Assembly (NCBI GenBank): GCA_001931875.2
Contig: MSJH02000518.1
Coordinates: 1 to 52,198 of the forward strand
Source: Byssochlamys sp. IMV 00236
Taxonomy: Eukaryota; Ascomycota; Eurotiomycetes; Eurotiales; Thermoascaceae
Length of the DNA stretch: 52,198 nucleotides
Reading direction: 5' to 3'
Below are positions 32,223 through 45,203 of this stretch, one piece after another (position 1 is the first letter of the stretch; each line of letters starts with the position of its first letter). A program made the translations under genes and the position numbers. The notes under the pieces were generated by a model that worked only from the letters and a program-made list of their open reading frames with translations, searched no databases and was not told the DNA's origin.

Positions 32223-35200
32223 TTAGTTTCGTTCATCTGAGCAATCAGACCTGAATCCCATAACACTGCATTGAGTCTCTTTTGCATGCTTACGGGCTTC
32301 CATCGCACGTTGCTTGTACGCATGTGCTTCTTCAAGATTGACTTCTTGTCCAAGCAAACCTAGTTCATAGCATTTACCAATGTATTCTAATGCCTCAGGG
32401 TCATCCAACATTTCGGCGTTTCTCCAGTAATCAAAGGCCTTTTCGTATTCACCCTTCTTCTCAAAATACTTGGCCAGAACGATCATCGCTTTCAGCTCAC
32501 TGTTGTTATTTTCTTCAATGAGCATCTCGAGACCTCTTTTTTCACTTTCTGAGCTGTGAGGGTCTACCCAGTTGTTGAGTAGATAAACACCGACTTTAAA
32601 TTTGGCGTCTCTGTTGCCTAGGTTATAGGACATCAGGAACCAGTCATAGGCAGCCTTTCGAAGTGAATTGGTCGGTCTAAGGCCCGATAAAGCTAGATTT
32701 GTCTCTTCCAAACAACCAAGAGCATACTCAGCAATACCATCTTGGGCACTAAGAGATCGTGCCTTTGTATACCAGCGCTTAGCCTCAGCAAGGTTTTGCT
32801 CCACAGAGAGTCCCTGTTCATAAAAGGTGCCAATCTTGATCATAGTCAAAAGATGACCTGGGTTCTTTTCATAGGCACGTGTGTAATAGCTGAGCGAAGT
32901 TTCGTAATTCTGGCCCATCTTGTAAACAACTTGGTCCTGAACAACACCGATAAATCCAGTAAAGTAAAGTTCACCCAGTTGATAGCTTGCATCACTACAG
33001 CCCAAAAAGTTTGCCTCTAGCAGGTCTTCTACACCTTCTTCGTATAAACCAGCCTTCATTTCCAACATGCCTAGTTCATAAAAGGCAGGGCCATGATTTC
33101 GACTAGCGGCCAAACGAAGATAATCAGCAGCGTTTTTTAAATTGGAGGCGGCGCCTTCTTGTCGAACTGCAGTTTGCATCTTCTTCTTGATCATGTACTT
33201 GGCGTAGTAATAGCATGCTTCTGTATGACCCAAATTAGCAGCTTTGCGGAAGTAAGTGATTGCCTTTCCTAATGACTCAGGTGTGCCTTGGGACTCATAG
33301 TACTGAGCAAGCTTGAATGTAGCGTCCTTGTTGTTGTGAGCAGCATTATAGAGAGTAGGAAACAAGTCGGCTGCATTGGTGGATCCGTTTCGTTGAGATA
33401 TCTCTGCTAGCTTTTCGTACATTTCATTACTCTTCAAGAAAGCACAGGCCTTGTTATAGTACTCCATTGCCGTAATATCATCTTTAGAAACCCCATGGCC
33501 AAGCTCAAAGCATTGTCCTAAGCGGAATTGACCGTAGCTGAGTATCGTGCGAGCATTATAATCAAGTGAGTGGTCTGTTTCAAATGGAGCCATAAGCGCT
33601 GAAAGGCGTCTGATAGTCTGAGTTTTACGATTAGCAGGATTCTTCATCTCGTAATACAAGAGCATAATTTGGCTTAGAGGCTCATGTGGAATCTCACGTA
33701 ACCAGTCAACTGCTTGGCGCTCCATATCATACAAGCTGTAAGTAATAGCAGCAGCCAACTTCATTTGTATAAATTCCTTTGGGTAATCTTCCGCGGGATT
33801 CTTCATTCGAGTAGAACGTAGAAAAGTCGTAGTTTCAGTTACTCTTCCTTGGAAATTGATCAATGTCTTGTTACTTTCTTCCACAAAAGTGAAGCAGGCA
33901 TCAGCCAGATCTTCTTTTCCTTTAGAAGTGCCATAGAGATAACCTAGTTCAAGACGAGCGAGAACATGATCAAGTTTGCAAGACTTGGATAAATAAGCTT
34001 CGGCCTTTTCTCTGTTATTCAGAATGTTGTAATTATGAAGTACTACGAGACCTATATGACAAAGTTAAAGTTAGTTATCCAAATAAGGCACTGATTTCTT
34101 TCTTGGTTAGTTACCCTTGTAGTACAATAGATCAGCTGTTGCTTCTTTTGTTTCTCTGCTTTCACCAAGCTTTTTAAGTAAATTCTCTAGCATGTTTAAC
34201 TGCGTCTCCAATTTCTTATCTTGATAAGACTCATAGTACGTTTTGACAAGCTTTGATCGAATGTTGACCTCCAGTAGAGCGTCAGGTGCATTGTCAGCTG
34301 TCTGGTCATTATTTGCCTTATAGCGTAGGGCATCTTCATACAGCGAAATGGCCGATGACTTGTTGCATTCTTTACATATTTCTTTTTCATGACATCTGGC
34401 TAAATCAAGTGTTAGTTTATGCACGCCCACTGTAACTATATCTACTATCTTACCAAGCAAAAAATAGGGCAAAAACAAGTTCTTTCCATTAACGCCAACC
34501 ATTTCCTGAAGATAGTTGAATACCATGTCTTTACTTCGTGCCTTTCCTTGATTCTCTAGCAGCACCAGCTTAGCAGCTTCTAGACGAGCTACCCAACCGG
34601 CTGTCTCGTTCACATTATTGAATCTAGCTATTTCCAAATACTTTTTGAGAGCAAGTGATTTTTTACCGCAAGCATTCAAAAACTGTGCAAATGCAACGCT
34701 CATTCTGCATAAATCTGTGTTAGTCTTTGTTTGTGCAACTATTTGAGTAATATTACTTTTGGGTATTTGGGCCTTCTGATCGCTGAAAAATCTCTATTGT
34801 TCTTGAAACGTCATTCGTAGTCATTTTTGGGATAAATGTACATACGAATCTGCCTGACTTGTGATCTGTGAGTTCCAGGGCTTTCCAAAGACAATGTAAT
34901 GCGAATCGTGTTTTAACGTCGGTATTGCTGTATGATTCTTCTTTAGCCATTTGGTACATGCTCCAAAGAGCTTGGTGGTTACTTGCTGAGCTTCTCAGGA
35001 TAGGTTCGTAAGATTCAGATGGGTCAGTGAGCTTATTGATGACTAGGGCAAGCATACGGTAGGCCGCGGGGTTCTGTGCAGATGCACTGCGGTTGAGCTC
35101 ATTGTAAAGTTGCTTCACATTAATTGAACTGTGCTGAGTACTGCTCTTGACGAAATAGTCAGCTAAATAGAGAATAGCTTCGGTGTTGTTATGTCTTGCT

Positions 35201-37497
35201 GCTAAGCTAAAGTACTCAAATGCCGTTTCAAGGTTGCGCGTAACAGGTGCCAAACCATGAAAATAGTAAATACCCACTTGCGTTTGAGCTTCCACATGAT
35301 TTAAACCAGCCGCCTTGAAGAAGAACTGGAAAGCATCTTGGCGTTGGAACTGCGGATGAGTAACTTCGCCATCTCTAAGCATGAGGCCCACCTTGTATAG
35401 GGACTTGGCATTGTTCATCTGAGCACCTTTCAAGAAATAATGAAATGCCTTGTTTACGTCCTTTGTAGCAATCGTAGAGTCATCATGAGCCAGAACGCCT
35501 TCATAGTAGGCCCAGGCAAGCCAATAATGAGCCTCTGGGTAGTTGTACTGGTCAGACAATTTTTGCAAGAGCTGCACAGCGTATTGAGGGTTCTTCTCGG
35601 CGCCACCAATACCGTTGAATGTCCAAATGGCGATGCGGACTGTAGCCTCACACCGTATAGAAGCGATGTTCCAATTTTTCTCGTCATACGGCGTTGGGTT
35701 GAAGTTCATGACCGATACAAATTCTTGATAAGCAATTTCTGGATTTATTTTCATGAACAGCAGGCCACGAGACAGCTTGGCAGCAATGCTATCTTTGTAT
35801 TTTTCAAAGATTTGGGCAGCTTCCATTCGATCAATGGTGCAGCCTAGACCAAGGATGAACATTTGACCAAGAATAATGTTGGCGACTTCGTCACCACAGT
35901 CGGCAGCTTTTTTAATGTACTGAAAGGCAACTTCGGGTTTCTTGGGTGTACCAATGCCTAAAAGGAAGAATAAGCCCAACTTTCGGAGAGCTAGAGTGTT
36001 CTTGATAGGCATTCCACGATCATCTATCTGTGTAGAATTGGCAGCTTCAGCAACGTATTGAAATGCAGCGTCTTCATAGCCAGCTTTCAAGTGAATGATG
36101 CCAATGACGTATTTTGTAAGACCATATATAGGGCTAGCAGAAGACAGCCTGACACGCTGACCATACTTTGCTGCGGTTTGGAATTGCTGCTCTTGATCAT
36201 AGTAGGCAGCTAATAGAAAAGATGCAAGCGAATGACCCTAAAAAGGAAAATAGTGAGTGTGCAAGTTTTTCTCTAAAGCCACACTTGTCCCTCTATTCCC
36301 CCGCACTAAATAGCTCGAGGGGAACACAGGAGCAAGGGGCAACCTTCTTTGTGTTACCTGATTAGAAGCTTCAATTAATGCTTTAATAGCATCTTCTGCC
36401 TTGAATGTAGATACATGGTGATAAAGAACAATGATAGCAAATGATACTTTGGCTTCCACCAAGCCAGCCATGGCAGCTTCATGATATAATTGGCATGCTT
36501 GATCAAGATTGCCACGTTCTTGCGTATATATACCCAAGATGTAGGTAGCGTGGGCATTTCCATTCTTTTGAGCGTCACAAAGATAGATTAAACCTTGCTG
36601 TTGGTGATGGCTGTAGCGGTCATCCTCTTCGCTGTATTCTGCCTCATAGAGCATTCTTCCTGCGCGGTATTGAGCAAACGAGATTAAGGTTTTTGTACGA
36701 GGATTCAACTCTTGGTATATTTGGCTACCGTGTGCTGCTATGGCCTCAAAGAGTTCAAAAGCGTGTGCAGGGCTGTAGCCTTTGTTTAGAGGAGATAAGT
36801 AATAGAGGGCCTGCGTATAAAGATTACAAAAGTAGCGCTCGTAATTGGACTTTGAGATGGCCAGGTGCGTATCAAAAATAATCTTGGGCGTGCTACCACC
36901 CATACTGTCAGCGTGATGAGCGGGTGGGTCTAGGTCAGCAATCTGGTATTGTCTAACATCAGATTGTACAAGACTTGATCTACTGGATGACTGCGCACGA
37001 ACTGCTATTTTAGGACTGTCGAATGAATACGCGGTAATTTCTGAACGAGAATCTGACGAGATGTGTGAGAACAAAGCCTCCTCTAGGGTCATGTTTGCAG
37101 AAGAGGTAGCTGAGGAAATAGTCGAGTATTCGTCTGAGGATTGATGGTAAGCTCTGTTGACGCATTGCTCGAGTTTATTAATGTAATCTTGTGCTTTTGG
37201 CAGATCGCCCTGAATGTTTATAAATCGACCCATATCTGACTCTTCATTGGCCTCACTTGTTATCGTAGACGGCGGTGGTTGAGATTGCGGTGGTTGCGAC
37301 GGTCGATCGAGAATTAAATCCTTTTTTGGTGATTGTGTCTCCAGTGACTGCTTCCGTGATGATTCAATGATGTTATCGTGTAAAGGTGATGTTATGTTGT
37401 CAATTGATTTCGTAGGCTTTTGTATTGGTTTTGCTGTAGGTTTCTTTTGTTTTGGTGAGAATAAGCTCACCATACGTGATAGTATACTCTTTGCCAT
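32223..37497 (-). CDS. Very large Sel1-repeat protein
   Basis: Four exons on the minus strand: 37497-36358, 36237-34757, 34704-34115 and 34051-32223, giving 1679 residues. The three GT-AG introns join in matching phase (0, 2, 1), so I treat all four as one gene. The first about 210 residues are Ser/Pro/Gln-rich and probably disordered. After that come many Sel1-like TPR units of about 36 residues, for example AHATYILGIYTQERGNLDQA, TEACYYYAKYMIKKK, AEYALGCLEE and DPEALEYIGKCYELGLLG. Sel1 repeats form solenoids that hold protein complexes together, as in Hrd3/SEL1L or the chitin synthase activator Chs4/Skt5; the partner here is unknown. The length is well above most known members. An ATG at the start of exon 3 (34701-34703) could mislead gene finders into splitting it. 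Confidence 0.8.
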
Positions 37498-39168
37498 TCT
37501 TTTTATAAATTAAAAAATATTATAATACAAGTATACAAGGATTGGAAGGCGTAAAGTTAATTGAATTGAAAGAACAAGAAAAGAAAGAGAAAGAGAGGGA
37601 AAAAAGAAAGAGAAAAAGGGAAATAGACAAATGTAAATTTATAGACGTAGATTCTTTTTATAACGTGGTCACCTGACGAGTTGTTTGAAACGCAGACTTA
37701 TCTTCTGACGAGTGAATGAGGGTTTACTTGGTAATATAGTGGTGACGACGATGACCAAGTATAAAAAAAAGAGAGGGCTTTCGTTGATAATATGATCTAA
37801 TTACTTATTATATAACGAGGCTTATAATTATATTTATTTTTATTTCCCTACTTTATGATTTCAATTTGTTTATGCTGTGCAATGATAATTTCCAATGTTT
37901 ACTGCACAGGCCAACTTTATATGTTTATGTAACCACAATAACAAATACTTCTTGACATGGACTTTTTTTAAGTGGTTTCTATGGGCTTTTAATTAAAAAA
38001 GGAAATATTCAGATCATTCATAACTCATATGATGTGCATTAAGGTGGAAAGGGTGTTGTATAGATGCTTTGTTTTTTATTCTACCAAAAACAGAAAATGA
38101 AAATAAGCTGCGGATATTGAAATGAATATACCTTGATCCCTTACTTTCCCCCTTTCTTTCTTTTTTTTTTTGCACAACAATGACAAAAGAGAGCACATTT
38201 CTATTTTCCTTATAAAAACACAAGATGAGAAGTGCTTTGTTGTATGTTTCTCACTCTTGTCTTTTTATAGAACAATAGGCCTTAAAGGACTTTTATTCCT
38301 TTTTTGTTAAATAAAGGGGAGGCTTTATGATCTTTTCTTTTTTTATACATGTAGATTTCATCATTGACTTTATTACCAAATCTATCATGATGGTCTCATC
38401 ATGGTGCGTAATCTGATACGAAAAGGGGAATCGCCTATTTTTATTATACACACGAAATGACGATTGGTTAAGGTTCATTTGTTTATTAATAGAGAAAAAG
38501 AGTTTGTATCATAGTGATGATTTTGTTATACAATACCTTGATTTGAATATGGACTGGAAAATATAAAGTGATGCAATATCTCATGCTTTATCAACCCTGT
38601 TACCGAGGGAGGCGGATACAGGCTCATGAATTTGACATTTGTTCCGAGCATAAAGAGTGATTTTATCCCATACAAATCATCCCACTTTCTTCCGCCCTTC
38701 CGAAATCCTTTCCGTTAGAGACAGCCACATTAACAATGGACAGTTTAGGTTAGGATCTCTGTGCTGCTGTACTATGGCTGCTTTAAATCATAAAGTTCTA
38801 GAGAAAAAGGAAAGAAAAAAGAAAAGAAATGTTGTCATAACATGTGAAATGAGTTTATATTTAGGCCGTTTCTTTTTTTACTTTTCACTTGACAAGTGCT
38901 TTTTCAAGACATGCATTTTTCCAAGAATATTTACGGATGTTAAATTTTGACAACTTCTTCTTCGTTATTATTAGTCATATTCAACATTTCAGATTACAAC
39001 TAGACATTCTCATTTAAAACCAGGAGGAAAAAATAGACTATCTTTTAGTATTTTTACTTTAGAAAAGCTCAAAGTTGTGTGAATGTAGCGCATTGCAGAC
39101 ACTATTCAATTGTCCTAAAAGTCCAGAATGGTGGAGAGAAAGAATCGGATAAAGAAGCAGTCAAGCTT

Positions 39169-39204
<36 letters not shown>

Positions 39205-39972
39205 TCTCCCTTTATACCTAAAAAACCAGCCGAAGCGGAATTCATAGAGCGTGTCATGAGGGATGTTGTTTGTCATGTGAAAGGAAATTAGTTTTGTAAT
39301 TTATTGTTCAACAGGAACCAAGACTACTTGACCAAATGAACCGCAGAGAAGTGGAAAAACAAAAAACGCTACATTATCAGATGAACTGTGCTTGTTCATT
39401 GCTGATAATGGTGATAGGATCAGAAATATTTGGAGAAAGATGAAAAATACAGATCACTCTTAACTGATGATATCATAGCTCCCTTTCCAATGGTAAATTT
39501 GAATCCTTTGGCTGTTTACAAGAGTAGATAAACATAAAAAAGATCCTGAGCAGACGCTAGATGGTGTCTACAAGAAGTACAGCTTGACTATGGTTGCATT
39601 AAGTAGCATTGTATCTAATAAAGTTGCAGCATGTCAAAGTATGTACGCACATGCATGCAAACGAAGGGAAAGTGGAAAGTGGGGATGAGCAATTATTTGT
39701 AGTATATCTCTATCCTATACTTCTTCTTTTAGCGTGTATAGAGTATTGCTGATGACTTTTTCTTTACAATCTGTTGCGGTAACCTAACAGGGTCCCGGAT
39801 TACAAGGCATTAGATTAAATTACTCATTTCATAATTACTCTTTTGAATTATGTATTTCATTTTATTTGAAATAACTCTATTTATTGATAAAGGATATGCA
39901 TGGATCGGGTGGATATTGAACCCTCGTTATTAACATGGTTCGCCTAACAAGATCCTACTTTTATTATTTACA
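37498..39972. other. Gene-poor region with microsatellite
   Basis: Purine-rich tract just upstream of the Sel1 gene start (37560-37620; pyrimidine-rich on the gene strand). No secure gene follows. Short frames at 38657-38950 and 39079-39291 are low-complexity. Around 39470-39640 there are short coding-like pieces in shifting frames (KDPEQTLDGVYKKYSLTMVA in one) that may be old decay. A CT microsatellite is listed separately. Confidence 0.45.
39173..39201. repeat. CT dinucleotide repeat
   Basis: About 14 TC units in non-coding DNA. Confidence 0.9.
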
Positions 39973-41127
39973 TCATGATCCCGTTTTGATATTCTTTTTC
40001 CTATACAGATTACGTTTAGGTCTCTGTAACTTTGGTCTAGCTTCATCCCAAGGCCCATGGATTTCACTAAGAGATGTTATATTAGAGACAAATTAATATA
40101 TAATCAAATGACTTACTTTTTATATTTCTGAATGAATATAAGCCAATATGGGCAGATAAAGGTTAGGAATATGAACCCTAGGATATAGATGAAGGCAACT
40201 GCCTTTGATATAGGAAAGAACAAGACGACACAGACAAGGAGCATGGTCAATGTCAACATCACTTGGACCTTAGTACTCAGGCTTCTTAAATGCCTTTTAA
40301 AGATAGGAAACAATGAAAACCATTCGACAGCAAAGGATAACAAACCAAAGACATCTGTATTCGTCTCTAATCTTGAAGCAAGTAATACTGAGGCAAATAT
40401 GGCCGCATTAGTTGACATTGATCCTGGTATCCTATTGAGAATATAAATCACATGATCTTTCTTTATATGATAGTATTACTTTATCGTATTCATCTGTGTA
40501 CTATAATCATGAAAAAGAACGTGAATAAGGAAGCAGATGACAGTCAATGCCCAGATGGTATCGTCACTGATCTTTTCTGTCAATGTCTTTAGGATAGGTG
40601 ATAAGCCCAATAGCGTAATAAAGAAGAAGAAAGCGCTTTTAACCACGCGCTGACCTATAGACAGAACGTATACACTTTTACATACATGAAAGCTTTCTTC
40701 TTTTTTTGTTTTTGTTACGTTTAAATTCATAGTCATTTCTTGTCTTTAACATGATCAGATCCCAAAAAATATATCCGGCTCCTGTTGATAGAGATCCAGC
40801 CCAGATCAAGTAGTGTCCAGACATTACGTTGGACTGAAGATAGATGAATAGTGCAATAAAAATAATAACGCTGCTTATTTGTTGAGTAATGACGCCTGAT
40901 TCATATACCGTAGCCCAGTAATCATATGTTATGACATTAACTAGAATAATTTAACTGAATATTTGTGTGTTTGTTTGTGCGTGTACATGTGTTCGATGAA
41001 TACCATTTCGTTGTAACTCATCCAAAAACGTGTCATCCACATAGTTGTCTGGGTAGTTTTGTTTTACCCATAAAAGTTTCTGCCACGGTGGACTGTGTGG
41101 ATTATATTGAAATTCACGCAAATACAT
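39973..41127 (-). CDS. GPI2: GPI-GlcNAc transferase subunit Gpi2/PIG-C
   Basis: Five exons on the minus strand: 41127-41004, 40940-40719, 40654-40480, 40431-40117 and 40066-39973, giving 309 residues (yeast Gpi2 is 280). The product is a multi-pass ER membrane subunit of the complex that adds GlcNAc to phosphatidylinositol, the first step of GPI-anchor synthesis. Seen: WQKLLWVKQNYPDNYVDDTF and LDELQRN at the N terminus; YDYWATVYESGVITQQISSV; LLGLSPILKTLTEKISDDTI with WALTV; IPGSMSTNAAIFASVLLASR; and, in the last exon, NEIHGPWDEARP, a hallmark of the family. The last exon is needed: without it the frame ends early at a stop inside the intron. All junctions are GT-AG and in phase. The start is the first ATG before the conserved region. 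Confidence 0.93.
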
Positions 41128-41387
41128 TAAAAGAAAAAAAAAAGGACAAGCAGGACACAGGAAGCCTGTGTAACTTGCTTTATTTTGTGTGGAAATATAT
41201 TTATCAGCCAATCAAACAAAAAGATTTATTTTCTTTGATCCTTTGGAATAAGCTTGTAGATAAACAAAGGAAATCATCTGTAAAGTACTGATTTTTTAGT
41301 TGGATTTATTAGAAGAAAATCAAGATACTAACATAAAAAAGTAATATTTATCCAATCAATAAAATACTTTATTTAATTGCTTATTAT

Positions 41388-42107
41388 CTATCGTTGGAGG
41401 CTGCTTGAGCTATCTTTCACTTCCTTAGCATACTTGCCCTTATCCAGTCTTATAATTATCGGTTTAACAATGTTAGATAGCAATGTCTTGGTTGGCTTTT
41501 GTGCGTCGTTAATCATTGCTTCTTATTATACAGCACGGCGTTCCTTTTGAAATTTGACATAATCCAAAGTTTTCTGCAACAGTCCCTAAAAGAATAAACA
41601 CTTGGTCAATAAATATTATGGAAATGAATCAAAAGAATTAATCCTACTGTCAAGTTCAAAATATAATCGTACATGTAGTATCAATTCATCAACCGTATCC
41701 CTAATATCTACAGGAATTGTTGCACTTTTCTCTTTAGTTATAATATATGCGCATGAATGCTTATAAAGGCGATTGAGCCAAACCAGTGTTGAAGCATGCT
41801 TCGGATTCTGCAAGTGTGACACTCTTAGTGCTTGAAGCGACGCTTAATTCCAACTTCTTCTGTACAGGTTCATCTTCTTCGTGAGCTATTTCTTTCATCA
41901 TTGATGACTTTGTCTTTTCCTACAGTAATCATAAGTATTATGAATAGCACTCTTAATTTTCTTAACTTGGCTGGCAATTGCTTCATACCACTAGTTTTAA
42001 AACTATCGACAACTTATAGAATTTGTCCAATGAAGCTTTGCCAGATTTTGTCTATACAAGACTACATTCGCTCCAAATTGATTTATACGGACAGCCTGTT
42101 GTGACAT
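41388..42107 (-). other. Unresolved small gene or decayed gene
   Basis: Coding-like minus-strand pieces in order: MSQQAVRINQFGANVVLYRQ from an ATG at 42107; YEAIASQVKKIKSAIHNTYD; HEEDEPVQKKLELSVASSTK; STLVWLNRLYKHSCAYI to ELILHVRLYFELD (41822-41650, the longest); KTLDYVKFQKERRAV ending in a stop near 41540; and MINDAQKPTKTLLSNIVKPI in 41516-41388. Plausible short introns join the fourth and fifth pieces (GTAGGA donor, TTGCAG acceptor). The earlier joins and the last piece do not fit one frame, so this may be partly broken. I do not recognise the protein. Confidence 0.35.
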
Positions 42108-43683
42108 TTGTGCTTACAAGATTGTAAAACAATAGAGAGTTGATTGACAACAATTACTAAAAGTCTGAGAAAAGGACTATGAAACGCTACTCCCAGGGCG
42201 CATTTCTCAATAAGCCAGCAGTGTCATTATTTTCGAAATCAAAGTCCGAATAAAATGCGATATCACTATTTTGAGATTTGATGGTGTGTCAACAATCTCC
42301 CAAAAAATGTGGACCGTAAACTTAAAAAGGCCAATACATTCCCCCTCACCATCATGTCTATTTACTCAAAACACACGTTGAAACCACGCCTAGGAACCGA
42401 GTGGTGTTTCCCCCGCCAGTAAAGTCAAATTAATGAAAAAGGTTAATATATTTTCAGACACTTGCACAGACGACCGGACTACCTTCCGAATCTTGTAAAG
42501 GTGTGCGGAGATGCTCCTCTTACTTTTCTTTCTTTAAAATAGAGGAGTGGACAAACGAACAAATGGAAGAAAGTGTTTGTACATCATACACTCGTACCAA
42601 TTTACGTTCAATTTCATACAAGAGGAGTCTAGAATACAATTTTTTTTTTTCTGTTTAACCTAGCGTGGATCTGCTGAGACCTGTCCTATTTAATTATGAC
42701 CTCTTGATGAATCATATGTAGCTCAATATTGTAATGAGCACATTCATTTTGTCTCATTGCATAATAACTTGCTTTAAATGGATTCATCACGAGCTGAGTG
42801 AGTTTCATAGTCGTTTATCACGGGTCTTCCTTATCTGGTTATGTTTACAGATTCAAAACGATCTGCAAAAGAGAAAGACTGGTTAGTAGCAAAGAGTTTT
42901 TATCTGCAAGCTCCTAGCAGATGTTCTGTGGTTGGCTTTTGATTGAGAGGCTTTTAAGAAACCGCATCTACTTTTGACCTAATAAGGAGGACAAGGCATC
43001 TATATTTATTTGTTTAGCTCAAACAAATAGCACAGATGTATACTTGTTAAGAGTTTAACTGCTTGCTCCAATTCAGCATGTTCAAAGCATTAGCTCTTTA
43101 AGAAAATGATCACATATGATGACTATGTAAACAATACAGCATGTAAAATAATGAAATGAGTAACATTACCACAGTTGTTTGTTTATTTATTTAAAGAAGT
43201 ATATTACTTGATAAACATAAGCTCTGCCTTCCTTTTCTATACTGTTTCGGAATGGCCTATAGTAGTGAACAACAAGTATACAGTAAATAGATCGTATAAG
43301 CTCGATTCGTAACAGTGACAACACAATCACTCCAATCAACAAAGTATATATGTTTGCACAAGAGATGATATGAAAATTGATTCAAATGACTGATGTTTAT
43401 TATGATGTGAGTATTAAAATGTTTATTAAAAGTATATAATATCGTCATAATGGGAGTTAAAGTAAAGGATAGGAATAAGCACTAATGATAAGCAATTTTT
43501 TTTTAAAAAAACACAATGACAAAAGAAAAATAAAGAAAGTAGGGCATAAGTGAAAGATATGGGGGGAATATGAATAAAGTATATACAAAGGGTACACATA
43601 CATGCAATTTGTTTTGTTCGGCTTATAAAGAAGAAGGAAAGGAGAGATGCTAGTAAAAATAGTAGAAGAGAGTTGTAGATTAC
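42108..43683. other. Gene-poor spacer
   Basis: Stop-dense, no recognisable gene or RNA. A somewhat more GC-rich patch around 42350-42490 has no clear signal. The last part before 43684 is the 3' flank of the Rua1-C gene. Confidence 0.5.
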
Positions 43684-45203
43684 CTATTCATCTGTTGTCG
43701 TTATTGAAGAATATGGGAGTGAAGATCTACTACTAATACTGCTATTACTGCTGCTACTGGTACTAACGGAAGTTTTTGGAACTGTCTTTGGTTTATCATA
43801 TAAATGACACTAAACAAAAACAAAGTAGAGTAAGCAAAAGAGTGTGAGAGATGACTTTGTTAATATTTTACTTTATGAGCGTGACGATACCAAAGCATAT
43901 AGTTATTCTTCTTTTTGCCGTTGCATGCTGGAACAAATCGATGACACTGATGGCAAAGGCCCTCAATGATATCGCCTTTCCCCATTCGCTGTTCTATAGG
44001 TTTTATAAATGGTTTACCAGAGACGGAAGAGATGCCGTGGTAGAATTGTTTGTGGTACCTTTTTTGCAATAAATATAAACATCAAGATGATCTCCTTTCT
44101 TTCTTTATTTTCCGAACTTACCAGTAGGCGCTGTTTTTCAGCTGCAGCCATTTACCAGGATTACAGCTATCGCAGTAGCCCTCTTTAAGGTGTCCTGTAT
44201 AACGGACCCACTTGGGGGTGTAATGATCACCTTCGTAGCGCAACTTTTGTCGACGAGGAATAGCTGCGAGCATCTGATTGTTCCTAACCGTATCGTAATA
44301 ATTATCGGAGTATGCAACCTCAGATGCTACTGCTGTGTTCACAAAGTTGACTGTTTCAGCCAAGGGTTGAAGATACTGATCATCTGAACTATCTGATGAA
44401 GCCTTGATGACTCCTTCCGTCGTATTGTTACAAACGTTATGGCGATTGACGTCAGTGGAAGAATCATGTTGAAGGGACCTTGTCCGTTTACGAGGTTGTT
44501 GAGGATAAACGGCTGGATAGTGCACGCTCGTTCGTATAGGCTCGCTCATACTTGAGACAACTGACGGAGCCGAGATCAGATCTTGGTCTACTATGCTTCT
44601 TTTCTTGACAAACTTTTCGTCCATTGAATGCTCAGAATTGGCAGGACTCGTCAAGTTTGAACTTTGGATAGAAGGTAACCATTGTGTGTATTCTTCCTTT
44701 GGCTTCTTTTGAAGTATACTCTGCTGCCAGGTCAGTGTACCTCCTGAGCTCGTCATTGGTGAAGGTCCTCCATCTGCGATGAAAGGGTGCTGCTGACTGG
44801 GGTACGCGATATTTTTACATGAGGGTGTAACCGTTTGTTGTTCTGGGTAGAGGTAAGTAGCCTCATTTTTGATCAGGCCATGGTAGCCGAAAAGTGCTTT
44901 ATAAAAAAGGGAGTTAGTGATCATCGCTTTGGGGGAATAGAATGATTTATTACTACTATTATGATTATTACAAGTGCGATTCATATCCTGATGTATAATA
45001 GAATATTCTGGGCAATTAAAATCTGCAAAAGTGTCCCATGGTGCTTGTATAGTCAAATCTTGTAATAGGAATGCTTCAGGGCATGTATTGGCGTAATCAA
45101 GTCTTTTAGCATAGTTTGATGCTAAAGGCTGCAAGTCATTATCGTTTCGAAAAGAGCTAGACTTTGTATTCATATAAGCTTGAGAAATTGTAGAAGAAGA
45201 CAT
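43684..45203 (-). CDS. Putative transcription regulator with Rua1-type C-terminal zinc-binding domain
   Basis: Three exons on the minus strand: 45203-44122, 44058-43872 and 43809-43684, giving 464 residues. The first 330 residues are Ser/Asn/Gln-rich and low in conservation, with a basic patch (QQPRKRTRS). The C-terminal domain starts around RYEGDHYTPKWVRYTGHLKE and runs through GYCDSCNPGKWLQLKNSAYW, YHKQFYHGISSVSGKPF, GLCHQCHRFV and LWYRHAHKCH, with paired Cys and His residues that should bind zinc. I match this to the Rua1 C-terminal (former DUF4451) family, named for a regulator of glycolipid biosynthesis in Ustilago. The Trp codon at the first junction is split by the intron and restored by splicing; the final CH pair lies in exon 3. 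The target genes here are unknown. Confidence 0.85.

Noticed and set aside
34107..34703. Separate gene starting at the ATG 34703 inside the Sel1 region
   Set aside because: Donor at 34756 and acceptor at 34705 join it in phase to the preceding Sel1 exon.
39890..39972. Possible tRNA-like or SINE-like piece around GGTGGATATTGAACCCTCG
   Set aside because: The B-box-like word is imperfect and the T arm and acceptor stem do not pair; it also abuts the GPI2 stop region.
41832..42104. 90-codon plus-strand ORF
   Set aside because: The opposite strand has more coding-like pieces; this frame is hydrophobic and without a domain, so it is probably a shadow.
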